Positions 53,145 to 60,466 of a stretch of DNA of 64,000 nucleotides are shown here, piece by piece. The stretch is from Alteromonas indica (lineage in GTDB: Bacteria > Pseudomonadota > Gammaproteobacteria > Enterobacterales > Alteromonadaceae): contig PYVY01000022.1 in the NCBI GenBank assembly GCA_003056425.1, forward strand, positions 1 to 64,000, in the 5' to 3' direction. Made by a program: the position numbers and the translations under genes. Position 1 is the first letter of the stretch. Each line of letters opens with the position of its first letter. The notes under the pieces are model-generated. The model was given only the letters and a program-made list of their open reading frames with translations. It made no database searches and had not been told where the DNA came from.

Positions 53145-54263
53145 GTGTTTATCGATAGACGTGGGACGGGCGCATTAAAGTATGATGGGATTGCTGATAA
53201 ATTTGGTGTAGCCCGCGAGGATACGCTGTCGATGTGGATTGCCGATATGGATACGGCCATCCCTGATTTTATCCGCCACGCTATTGCTGACTACTTGCAA
53301 TCAGCGCAAGTGGGATACCACACAATGGCAGTTTGTGAGGCTATCGCGAACTGGCTAACCCGCCCCCACCATGTCATATTACCGACCCTAGTTGTACCAG
53401 TGACTAGCCTGGTCGATACGTTGTTTACCAGTGTGGCCTTATACAGCCAGCCGGGGGATAGCATTGCCGTATTTTCCCCGGTCTATGGGCCATTTTTTGA
53501 GGCGATTGAACAGCAAGGCAGGCATCTCGTTGATTTACCTATGCGATTTGACGGTCGGCAATACGAGCCAGACCTGGCTAGTGTACCGACCGATGTTAAA
53601 ATGGTGCTTATATGCAACCCTAATAATCCTACCGGTACCTGTTGGCAGGCAGATAAACTGGCCGCATTAGCTGAATTTTGCTGCCGCCATCACATCACCC
53701 TGGTGAGTGACGAGGTACACCGTGACTTCGTGTTTGCCGGACATCTTAACAGCGTACTTGATGTACCCTCGGCCTTCGCACGCTGCTGCGTAATGTTAGG
53801 CTCACCGGCAAAGAGTTTTAACTTATCCGGGGTGGGGCCTGCGGCGTATGCAGTCATTCCTGATGTGGATAAACGTAAGGAGATGGCTGAATGGATAGAA
53901 CGCCGCCACCTTACGCCCAGTTCGCTGGCAAAGTTAGTCACTCGCACGGCATACACTTATGGGCAGCCATGGCTACATAGCGTGGTTCAGGCAATCGCCC
54001 AGCATCGTCGGTATGTAACTGCCCAACCACTCCCCCCCACGTTTACGTTGTTATTAGGGCAGGGCACGTATTTCGCGTGGCTGGATGCACGTAAATTAGG
54101 GGCCGATCCTAAACAGCAACTACTGGAAAATTATCGTCTGGCTTTGGGTGATGGTACGCAGTTCGGGGCGCCGGGGTTTTTCAGGCTAAACCTGGCAGCA
54201 AGCTCAGCTATTGTCGGCCAGGTAGTGGGTCGTCTGCAACAAACTCAGCATTCTAAATTTTGA
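53145..54263 (+). CDS. ovoB: PLP-dependent C-S lyase, candidate OvoB
   Basis: A 372-residue fold-type I PLP enzyme of the MalY/PatB group. Motifs are WIADMDTAIPDFIRHA, ICNPNNPTGTCW (158-164 core), LVSDEVHRDFVF and the PLP lysine in GSPAKSFNLSG (Lys223). Enzymes of this group split C-S bonds. OvoB is the lyase that releases 5-thiohistidine from the OvoA sulfoxide product, and this gene lies 3 bp after ovoA, so that role is inferred from position. GTG start; ribosome site is weak, so coupling to ovoA is likely. A general cystathionine beta-lyase is the alternative. Confidence 0.82.
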   Translation: MFIDRRGTGALKYDGIADKFGVAREDTLSMWIADMDTAIPDFIRHAIADYLQSAQVGYHTMAVCEAIANWLTRPHHVILPTLVVPVTSLVDTLFTSVALYSQPGDSIAVFSPVYGPFFEAIEQQGRHLVDLPMRFDGRQYEPDLASVPTDVKMVLICNPNNPTGTCWQADKLAALAEFCCRHHITLVSDEVHRDFVFAGHLNSVLDVPSAFARCCVMLGSPAKSFNLSGVGPAAYAVIPDVDKRKEMAEWIERRHLTPSSLAKLVTRTAYTYGQPWLHSVVQAIAQHRRYVTAQPLPPTFTLLLGQGTYFAWLDARKLGADPKQQLLENYRLALGDGTQFGAPGFFRLNLAASSAIVGQVVGRLQQTQHSKF

Positions 54264-54353
54264 AACAACAGCCGTGACTTTTTCGTATTTTTTGTTCGAC
54301 CGGATGTTTATAAAGTAATACATACTTAAAAATGGTTATTTACAGGTTATAAC

Positions 54354-55061
54354 ATGTATTACTTACGCCAAGCGCATGCGCGAGGGTCAGTAGATTTAGG
54401 CTGGCTTAGCAGCCATCATACGTTTTCATTTGGCCATTATTACGATGCCCAACATCAAGGGTTTTCGGTACTGCGGGTACTCAATGATGACATTGTGCAA
54501 CCGGCACGAGGTTTTGATTCCCATTCACACCAGAACATGGAAATCATCTCCTATGTAATCAGTGGTGAGCTTGAACACAAAGATAGTGAAGGAAACCATT
54601 CGGTGATCCGCCCAGGCGACATTCAACGAATGAGTGCCGGTACAGGTATACATCACGCAGAATACAATCCATCTACCGCCCATCCGGTTAATTTTCTGCA
54701 AATATGGATAGTGCCGGCTAAACGTGCAGTAGCCCCGGCATACGCACAACAGCACGTGCCTCAACAAGGGCCGTTAACTGCGCTAATCCATCCGCTCCCG
54801 CAGGCCCCGGCTATCTCTATCAATCAGGATATGGCCCTGTATCGGCTTATGCTAAAATCCGGTGAGCATTACACGCTACCGCTATCTACCCGGGCCGGAT
54901 ACTTGCACATGGTGGCAGGTGAGGCACAGCTTGCGGGGGGCGATACACCTTCCATTGGAATGTCACCAGGCGATGGCATTGGAGTAGCAGATATTCCCAC
55001 CTGCACGGTGGTGGCCACCAAAGATCTTGAAGCGTTATGGTTTGATCTTCCTGCGCCATAG
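54354..55061 (+). CDS. Pirin family protein (YhhW-like)
   Basis: A 235-residue bicupin of the pirin family. The metal ligands match YhhW of E. coli: His57 and His59 in FDSHSHQNMEI, His101 and Glu103 in GTGIHHAEYNPS. E. coli YhhW has quercetin 2,3-dioxygenase activity in vitro; the cell role is unknown. AGG lies upstream of the ATG. It follows ovoB by 90 bp on the same strand, possibly in a thiol/redox context, though no direct link is known. Confidence 0.9.
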   Translation: MYYLRQAHARGSVDLGWLSSHHTFSFGHYYDAQHQGFSVLRVLNDDIVQPARGFDSHSHQNMEIISYVISGELEHKDSEGNHSVIRPGDIQRMSAGTGIHHAEYNPSTAHPVNFLQIWIVPAKRAVAPAYAQQHVPQQGPLTALIHPLPQAPAISINQDMALYRLMLKSGEHYTLPLSTRAGYLHMVAGEAQLAGGDTPSIGMSPGDGIGVADIPTCTVVATKDLEALWFDLPAP

Positions 55062-55079
55062 GTAAACCGGGCCGGGCTA

Positions 55080-55263
55080 GCGGCTCGCCCTGGGTTAGTT
55101 TATTTGGCAACAAAGGTAAGTTGGGCAGCCATAAGATGGGAGCCGCATTATCCTGTACCCATTGGGCAATAACAGCGAGTTTCCGCGTATTGCTATTAGA
55201 TGTCCCGCCGCAACTAGCCATCCCCGCCGTTCAATAATTTCGGTGGGGCCGGTGTGTTGAACG
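55080..55263 (-). pseudogene. Possible remnant of a LysR-type regulator C-terminus
   Basis: In the gap between pirin and chaB, minus-strand frames read TGPTEIIERRGWLVAA and, one base out of phase, SNSNTRKLAVIAQWVQDNAA. Joined by a one-base shift they resemble the end of GcvA-like LysR proteins (a GWWLV strand, then RKLxxFxxWL). Each frame alone is short. This is a weak call from resemblance only; chance frames are possible. Confidence 0.25.
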
Positions 55264-55500
55264 TCAATCCTGGCCGCTTTTAACCCAGTCACCCTGTTCA
55301 TTTTTATGATACTTTTGCTTTACCGCTGCCCACGCTACTTTAAAGGCAACCTCTTCCCGACTGTCGCTACCCGCGCGGTCAGCTGGGTCCTTGTACTCAT
55401 CCCAGGCGCTATTGTAGGCTTCTTTAAAAATTTCCTGGGCATGTGAAGGTAAATTGTCGGCTACCGCATCTGGCAAGTCTGACTTTTTATCGTATGGCAT
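55264..55500 (-). CDS. chaB: ChaB family protein
   Basis: A 78-residue protein with the ChaB fold: MPYDKKSDLPDAVADNLPSH, QEIFKEAYNSAWDEYKDP, EEVAFKVAWAAVKQKYHKNE and the end GDWVKSG. In E. coli chaB lies by the cation antiporter chaA and was named a regulator of it; the exact function is uncertain, and there is no chaA here. ATG 55500 is used because GGAG stands 8-9 bases upstream; the ATG at 55506 is too near that site. Confidence 0.88.
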   Translation of the reverse strand: MPYDKKSDLPDAVADNLPSHAQEIFKEAYNSAWDEYKDPADRAGSDSREEVAFKVAWAAVKQKYHKNEQGDWVKSGQD

Positions 55501-55682
55501 AACCATCGCTCCAATTTAATTGAATCTATTTTTATTGTTACGCCGTAAATCAAACAATCGTTTATGTTTCAGGCAAACAGCCTGCTTATGTGACTTGTGA
55601 GGACTTCACACCCTACTGAACCATGGTATGATGCCTCATTCGCAGGTTGTACCTGTTCCCGCAATGATAATAACGACTATCG

Positions 55683-56339
55683 GTGAGCAACAACGTGATA
55701 AAGATTATCCTGGCAGACGATCATGAGCTGGTCAGAACAGGCATTCGACGTATCCTTGACGATGTAAAAGATTTTAGTGTTATTGCTGAGGCAAAGTCCG
55801 GCGAAGAGGCCGTGCTGTGTTGTCGGCGTAATGCCCCCGACGTAGTGTTGATGGACGTTAGCATGCCAGGCATCGGCGGATTAGAAGCAACCAAGAAAGT
55901 GTTGCGGATGTCCGAAAATACGCGGGTTATTTGCCTGTCGATGCACAAAGAACACCCGATACCGGCTCAGGTTATGCAGGCTGGCGCATTTGGCTTTTTA
56001 ACTAAAGATGCTGAACCGGATGAGATGATTCGCGCTATCTATAAAGTGGTATCCGGACAAAAGTATTTGGCGCCTGAAATTGCACAAAGTATTGCAATCA
56101 GCAAACTGACTCCGGATAGTGATAACCCGTTTGAGGTACTATCAGACCGCGAACTTAATATCGCTCTGCGCCTGACCCGTGGCCAACGGGTTTCCGACAT
56201 AGCGCAGGAGCTAAGCATAAACGCCAAAACAGTTAATACGTACCGTTATCGTATGTTTGATAAACTTGGCGTAACTACAGATGTTGAACTAACGCATTTA
56301 GCATTAAGGCATAAATTGATCGATCCCAATACGTTATAA
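55683..56339 (+). CDS. uvrY: Two-component response regulator UvrY/GacA
   Basis: A 218-residue response regulator with receiver and LuxR-type output domains. The phosphorylated Asp58 is in VVLMDVSMPGIGGLE, with the acidic pair in ILADDHELVRTGIRR. The helix-turn-helix is RVSDIAQELSINAKTVNTYR. UvrY/GacA answers the BarA/GacS sensor and turns on the small RNAs that titrate CsrA. Starts at GTG 55683; another GTG at 55695 aligns with the E. coli start. It precedes uvrC by 5 bp, as in E. coli. Confidence 0.95.
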   Translation: MSNNVIKIILADDHELVRTGIRRILDDVKDFSVIAEAKSGEEAVLCCRRNAPDVVLMDVSMPGIGGLEATKKVLRMSENTRVICLSMHKEHPIPAQVMQAGAFGFLTKDAEPDEMIRAIYKVVSGQKYLAPEIAQSIAISKLTPDSDNPFEVLSDRELNIALRLTRGQRVSDIAQELSINAKTVNTYRYRMFDKLGVTTDVELTHLALRHKLIDPNTL

Positions 56340-56344
56340 TCTGC

Positions 56345-58162
56345 ATGGCTTCATTTGACGCATCTGCTTTTCTAAAAAACCTCAGTAATCAACCGGGTGT
56401 ATACCGCATGTATAACGCCCAGGAAGAGGTGATTTATGTGGGAAAAGCAAAAAATCTTAAAAAACGCGTGTCGAGTTATTTTCGCGCCCAGGTAGATAAC
56501 GCGAAAACCCGTTCGCTAGTCAGCCAAATAGCGACCATGGACGTCACTGTAGTTAACAGCGAAACAGAAGCATTTTTGCTGGAAAACAACTTCATTAAGA
56601 AGTACAAGCCGCGTTATAACGTGGTGCTACGTGACGACAAATCTTATCCCTTCATTTTCTTATCTGATCACGAGCACCCCAGGTTGTCATTTCACCGGGG
56701 GCCGCAAAAACGTAAAGGTGAGTATTTTGGGCCTTATCCAAGTGCATGGTCGGTGCGAGAAAGCTTGCGCTCTATGCAAAAGATATTTCCGGTACGACAG
56801 TGTGAAGATAGCTATTATCGGGCCAGAAGCCGGCCCTGTTTGCAATATCAAATGCAGCGGTGCAGCGCGCCCTGTGTGGAAGGCTATGTATCGGACGAAG
56901 AATATGCTGAACAAGTCAATCTTGCACGGTTATTTTTAAAAGGCAAGAACCAACAAGTTATTGGTACGCTGGTGGATAGGATGGAGCAAGCGTCGGTAGA
57001 TATGAATTTTGAAGCCGCCGCGCGTTACCGCGATCAAATTACGGCCTTACGTAAGGTACAAGAGCGTCAGTGGGTGGCGGGCACCCAAGACGAAATGGAT
57101 GTGTTTGGTTTTGCCATGAAAGGAAATATGGCGTGCATCCAATCCATGTTTATCCGCGATCGACAGCTGTTAGGTTCAAAAGCCTTCTTTCCCAAGGTTC
57201 CCCCAACGGCTAATGAGCAGGAAGTATTTGAAGCTTTCTTTCTACAATTTTATCTGGCCGGGAATAAAGTTATTCCTAAGCAAATAGTTGTGCCGGTAGA
57301 GTTAACCGACGAAGAAGCTATTGCTGATTTACTCAGTAGTGAAGCTGGCTATAGGGTGAAATTTTTTCGCGGCGCCAGAGATGAGAAAAGGCGTTATCTT
57401 GACCTTGCCCAGAATAACGCAACAAGTGCGCTTGAGGCACGTTTTGTAGAGCAAAAGTCAGTTCATGCCCGCTATCTCGATTTAGAAGGCACGTTAGTGC
57501 GCGAAACGCCGATTCAGCGTATGGAGTGCTTTGACATCTCGCATACATCGGGCCAGCAAACCGTAGCATCCTGTGTTGTATTTAACCGCGAAGGGCCACT
57601 AAAAACCGATTATCGCCGTTACAATATAGAAGATATTACACCTGGCGATGATTATGCGGCAATGGCCCAAGCATTAAAGCGCCGTTATAAAACGCCGACT
57701 GAGGTAAGCAAAATTCCAGATATTTTATTTATCGATGGCGGCAAAGGGCAATTGGCTCAGGCCGAAACATTTTTTACCGATTGGCCAGCCGATAAAAAGC
57801 CAATGCTAATTGGTGTGGCCAAAGGCACTACCCGAAAGCCAGGGCTGGAAACCCTGATACTCGAAGATACGCATGAAACTATTCCCATGGAAAGCCATGC
57901 GCCAGCGCTGCATTTAATCCAACATATAAGGGATGAGTCGCACCGGTTTGCCATTACCGGGCATCGCAACCGACGTCAAAAAGTAAAAAATACCTCTACG
58001 CTGGAAGGTATTCCGGGGGTAGGGGCCAAACGCCGTCAGGCGCTACTTAAATATATGGGTGGCTTGCAAGGGTTAAAGCGTGCCAGCAAAGATGAGATCG
58101 CCAGTGTACCGGGCATCAGTACCGACCTGGCGGAAACTATTTATGACCATCTGCACAACTGA
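56345..58162 (+). CDS. uvrC: Excinuclease ABC subunit C UvrC
   Basis: UvrC makes both cuts in nucleotide excision repair. The 605-residue product (E. coli: 610) has the N-terminal GIY-YIG nuclease (QPGVYRMYNAQEEVIYVGKA), four cysteines (CEDSYYRARSRPCLQYQMQR then CSAPC), and a UVR domain binding UvrB (MEQASVDMNFEAAARYRDQI). The RNase H-like nuclease follows (MECFDISHTSGQQTVASCVV), then tandem helix-hairpin-helix motifs (LEGIPGVGAKRRQALLKYMG). In operon with uvrY, then pgsA. Confidence 0.98.
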   Translation: MASFDASAFLKNLSNQPGVYRMYNAQEEVIYVGKAKNLKKRVSSYFRAQVDNAKTRSLVSQIATMDVTVVNSETEAFLLENNFIKKYKPRYNVVLRDDKSYPFIFLSDHEHPRLSFHRGPQKRKGEYFGPYPSAWSVRESLRSMQKIFPVRQCEDSYYRARSRPCLQYQMQRCSAPCVEGYVSDEEYAEQVNLARLFLKGKNQQVIGTLVDRMEQASVDMNFEAAARYRDQITALRKVQERQWVAGTQDEMDVFGFAMKGNMACIQSMFIRDRQLLGSKAFFPKVPPTANEQEVFEAFFLQFYLAGNKVIPKQIVVPVELTDEEAIADLLSSEAGYRVKFFRGARDEKRRYLDLAQNNATSALEARFVEQKSVHARYLDLEGTLVRETPIQRMECFDISHTSGQQTVASCVVFNREGPLKTDYRRYNIEDITPGDDYAAMAQALKRRYKTPTEVSKIPDILFIDGGKGQLAQAETFFTDWPADKKPMLIGVAKGTTRKPGLETLILEDTHETIPMESHAPALHLIQHIRDESHRFAITGHRNRRQKVKNTSTLEGIPGVGAKRRQALLKYMGGLQGLKRASKDEIASVPGISTDLAETIYDHLHN

Positions 58163-58226
58163 TTAACGTAATATTGTTGCAGGTGGCGCGTTAACAATAA
58201 CTGATAACGCTTACAGAGAAGTGATT

Positions 58227-58793
58227 ATGTGGACTGTACCAAATTTGATAACCATGTTTCGGGTTGTTTTGATTCCCGTATTTGTGGTGGTGTATTTCTT
58301 AGACTGGCGCTGGGCGCACGAACTGGGAGCCTTTATTTTCTGGCTGGCAGCTATTACCGACTGGTTTGATGGTTACCTGGCAAGAAAATTACAGCAAAGT
58401 ACACCTTTTGGTGCATTTTTGGACCCGGTGGCAGACAAACTGATAGTGGCGGCCGCGTTGTTGATGATAACGCATAGCTACGCTACCTTATGGATTACCG
58501 CTCCGGCTATTGTATTGCTAGTAAGAGAAATTTATGTCTCGGCTTTGCGAGAATGGATGGGCAGCCAGGGCGTACGCGAAGAAGTTAAGGTATCGTTTGT
58601 CGGGAAAGCCAAAACCACCGCTCAAATGTTAGCGTTAATCGGTTTACTATCTGGCCTGGAATATTTCATGGGATGGCCGATTTACTGGGTTACCCTAGGC
58701 TATATATTACTGTATGTCGCGGCAGTACTGTCACTATGGTCGATGTGTATTTATACCAGTGCAGCTTGGAAACACCTTTCTGGAAAAGGTTGA
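58227..58793 (+). CDS. pgsA: Phosphatidylglycerophosphate synthase PgsA
   Basis: PgsA makes phosphatidylglycerophosphate from CDP-diacylglycerol and glycerol-3-phosphate. The 188-residue membrane protein starts MWTVPNLITMFRVVLIPVFV. It has the CDP-alcohol phosphotransferase motif DWFDGYLARKLQQSTPFG followed by AFLDPVADK, with all three key Asp residues. A GTG at 58221 is a possible start two codons earlier. It is followed by tRNA-Gly-Cys-Leu, the E. coli order pgsA-glyW-cysT-leuZ. Confidence 0.96.
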   Translation: MWTVPNLITMFRVVLIPVFVVVYFLDWRWAHELGAFIFWLAAITDWFDGYLARKLQQSTPFGAFLDPVADKLIVAAALLMITHSYATLWITAPAIVLLVREIYVSALREWMGSQGVREEVKVSFVGKAKTTAQMLALIGLLSGLEYFMGWPIYWVTLGYILLYVAAVLSLWSMCIYTSAAWKHLSGKG

Positions 58794-58889
58794 TTTATAA
58801 GAATTGTTTGCTAGATAAACAATATGCATAAAAAACTAGCAAACAAACCAAAAAATGCAAAATACATTAAAAAATAGCATGATTTTGTA

Positions 58890-58917
58890 TTGACAGTTTG
58901 GGAGGGGTAGGTAGAAT
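58890..58917 (+). promoter_or_regulatory. Promoter of the tRNA-Gly-Cys-Leu operon
   Basis: TTGACA, 16-bp spacer, TAGAAT, followed by the GC-rich GCACCCCAC typical of stringently controlled stable RNA promoters. Confidence 0.8.
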
Positions 58918-59003
58918 GCACCCCACGTTTGGCACAGCGGATAACGCTTACCAAGCAGTTGTTTACGGTGGTTTTGTTCAACATTGTAAATGCATAGAAA
59001 TAC

Positions 59004-59115
59004 GCAGGAATAGCTCAGTTGGTAGAGCACATTACCTCGTCACGATAGTGATTGCCAAGGTTTGGCAAGGTGACGACAAGTAATACTACCTTCGAGGCTC
59101 GAACGCAAAAGATGT
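59004..59115 (+). pseudogene. Broken tRNA-Gly copy
   Basis: 59004-59031 repeats the first 28 bases of the intact tRNA-Gly with one change (GCAGGAATAGCTCAGTTGG and on). The rest does not fold as a tRNA. Instead there is an inverted repeat: CGTCAC ... TTGCCAA GGT TTGGCAA ... GTGACG, at about 59039-59076, built around a piece of the anticodon arm. It lies inside the tRNA transcript upstream of the working gene. Confidence 0.7.
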
Positions 59116-59191
59116 GCGGGAATAGCTCAGTTGGTAGAGCACAACCTTGCCAAGGTTGGGGTCGCGAGTTCGAATCTCGTTTCCCGCTCCA
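59116..59191 (+). tRNA. glyW: tRNA-Gly(GCC)
   Basis: 76 nt with encoded CCA. Acceptor GCGGGAA pairs with TTCCCGC; anticodon loop TTGCCAA gives GCC; T-arm GCGAGTTCGAATCTCGT. Intact, in the place of glyW of E. coli. Confidence 0.97.
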
Positions 59192-59409
59192 AGCTTTACG
59201 AAGTATGTGGAAAACATGGAGCGTACGGTTTAATTATGTTTCGCGATGGTCGCGACAACGTGGTTGCCAGTTACGCATCTCGTTTCCCGCTCCAAACTTT
59301 ACGAAGTATGTGGAAAACATGTAGCGTACGGTTTAATTATGTTTCGCGACGGTCGCGACAACGTGGTTGCCAGTTACGAATCTCGTTTCCCGCTCCAAAC
59401 TTTACGAAG
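59175..59409 (+). repeat. 103-bp tandem repeat carrying the 3' end of tRNA-Gly
   Basis: The 17-bp 3' end of tRNA-Gly (TCTCGTTTCCCGCTCCA) occurs at 59175-59191, 59278-59294 and 59381-59397, exactly 103 bp apart. The DNA between (CTTTACGAAGTATGTGGAAA and on to GGTTGCCAGTTACG) is the same in both intervals but for a few bases. The third copy fades out after about 30 bp. The parts before each 3' end look like worn tRNA-Gly anticodon and T-arm sequence. Confidence 0.85.
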
Positions 59410-59455
59410 TTTGTAGTAGCAGAAATAAACATTATTTTTGTTACGGTATTAAATT

Positions 59456-59529
59456 GGCGGAATGGCAGAATGGCTATGCAGCGGATTGCAAATCCGTGTA
59501 TCTCGGTTCGACTCCGGGTTCCGCCTCCA
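59456..59529 (+). tRNA. cysT: tRNA-Cys(GCA)
   Basis: 74 nt with encoded CCA. Acceptor GGCGGAA pairs with TTCCGCC; anticodon loop TTGCAAA gives GCA; T-arm CTCGGTTCGACTCCGGG. Equivalent to cysT of E. coli in the glyW-cysT-leuZ operon. Confidence 0.97.
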
Positions 59530-59575
59530 ATTGCTTTTACCAGGCAATAACCAGGTCGAAAGACCAACCCTCTAA

Positions 59576-59662
59576 GCCCGGGTGGTGAAATTGGTAGACA
59601 CAAGGGATTTAAAATCCCTCGCTGGTAACAGCGTGCCGGTTCAAGTCCGGCCCCGGGCACCA
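59576..59662 (+). tRNA. leuZ: tRNA-Leu(TAA)
   Basis: 87 nt with encoded CCA. Acceptor GCCCGGG pairs with CCCGGGC; anticodon loop TTTAAAA gives TAA; long variable arm CGCTGGTAACAGCG. Last of the three tRNAs; accessory DNA starts right after it. Confidence 0.97.
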
Positions 59663-60089
59663 TTTCTTTGTGTACACCCACACCCTTTAATTATCTATAA
59701 TGCAGCCTTTAACGTGCTCAAGGTATATTAGCTTTTTATAGCTATACCATCGAGTCAGTAAAACCTGTTTTCTAATCAAGAATGTCATTCAAATGGCAAC
59801 GATAATGAAGACCAGTTAGCAGTCAAACCTTATAAATTTTTGAAGGGCCTTGCCATATGACTGCCATGGGTAATATTCACTAATTCCTCTTTCAACACAG
59901 CTTAAACCTATTTTTGACCTTAAAGGCAGTTGAGATATATCCATAGGTGATATTAAAGTAACGCTTATGGTATACAGTTTAGGTATGTAATCGGTAGCCG
60001 AAAAGAAATGTTGCGGTGTCTTTTATATTATTAAAAGGATATTTATATGTTTAAGAAAACGAGCAAATGCTGGTGTAAACCTCCCCTAA
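59663..60089. other. Gene-free AT-rich region after tRNA-Leu
   Basis: No gene, clear terminator or known repeat is seen in this 430-bp stretch. A short ATG-led frame at 60047 (MFKKTSKCWCKPPL) ends at once. It could be the earlier part of the toxin fragment after a frameshift. Confidence 0.4.
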
Positions 60090-60305
60090 AATAGCGACAT
60101 ACCTTCTGAGAGTTATTCGCTCTTTCTAGGCTATAAGCAGCTCTATTTACGCTGTTGTGACTGTCCTATTTGCTCTGTTGAAGTAAAAACAGGTAACGCA
60201 GGCCTTTCGCCGAACCAATCAAAGGTTATTGAACAGTCTGGGGTGGATAGTGGGGGCAATCCACAATATCGTATCCCTCTGATACAATGCCTTCTGTTGA
60301 ATTAA
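60090..60305 (+). pseudogene. Fragment of a CDI/polymorphic toxin tail (nuclease-like)
   Basis: An open stretch without a start codon. Its end reads SVEVKTGNAGLSPNQSKVIE and continues to QYRIPLIQCLLLN and a stop. The EVKTGxxxLSxNQ pattern is typical of PD-(D/E)xK-type nuclease toxins at the C-termini of CdiA and Rhs proteins; that is family knowledge, and the assignment here is by resemblance. The frame before GluValLys includes the repeat GTGACTGTCCTATTTG (60157-60172), which probably replaced the original toxin sequence. The stop overlaps an ATG (TAATG at 60303-60307), the usual toxin-immunity joint. Confidence 0.6.
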
Positions 60306-60350
60306 TGAGGACGCTGGATCTAAGAAAGAGAATTCAAATAGGACAGTCAC
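60157..60350. repeat. Perfect 16-bp inverted repeats around a toxin/immunity junction
   Basis: GTGACTGTCCTATTTG at 60157-60172 and its exact complement CAAATAGGACAGTCAC at 60335-60350 face each other across 162 bp. Between them lie the end of the toxin fragment and the first codons of a following frame (ATG at 60305, MRTLDLRKRIQ). The arms contain the 10-bp core also seen near the Y1 transposase gene. Confidence 0.85.
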
Positions 60351-60466
60351 TCTCCAAATTTGTTATACAATTCGTTGTTCAGTCCAGTTATACAAGTTTT
60401 CAAATTTCTTTTAACAGTTGTTCGTCTAATGACAGCGCTAAACCTAGTACTTGCTTGCAGCAATAG
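60305..60466 (+). pseudogene. Truncated frame in the immunity-gene position
   Basis: Begins with ATG sharing one base with the toxin fragment's stop, as cdiI genes often do. Only about ten codons (MRTLDLRKRI) precede the repeat CAAATAGGACAGTCAC; after that the 53-residue frame looks unlike a protein. Best read as an immunity gene cut off by the repeat. Confidence 0.35.

Noticed and set aside
59175..59397. The regularly spaced 17-bp repeats as a CRISPR array
   Set aside because: The spacers are the same as each other, the repeat is a tRNA 3' end, and no cas gene is near.
59131..59550. Plus-strand frame of 139 codons across the tRNA cluster
   Set aside because: It is only the translation of tRNA-Gly and its 103-bp repeats; the internal repeats come from the DNA repeats, not from a protein.
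59337..59681. Minus-strand frame over tRNA-Cys and tRNA-Leu
   Set aside because: Reads GAGLEPARCYQRGILNPLC, the typical false protein from antisense tRNA genes.
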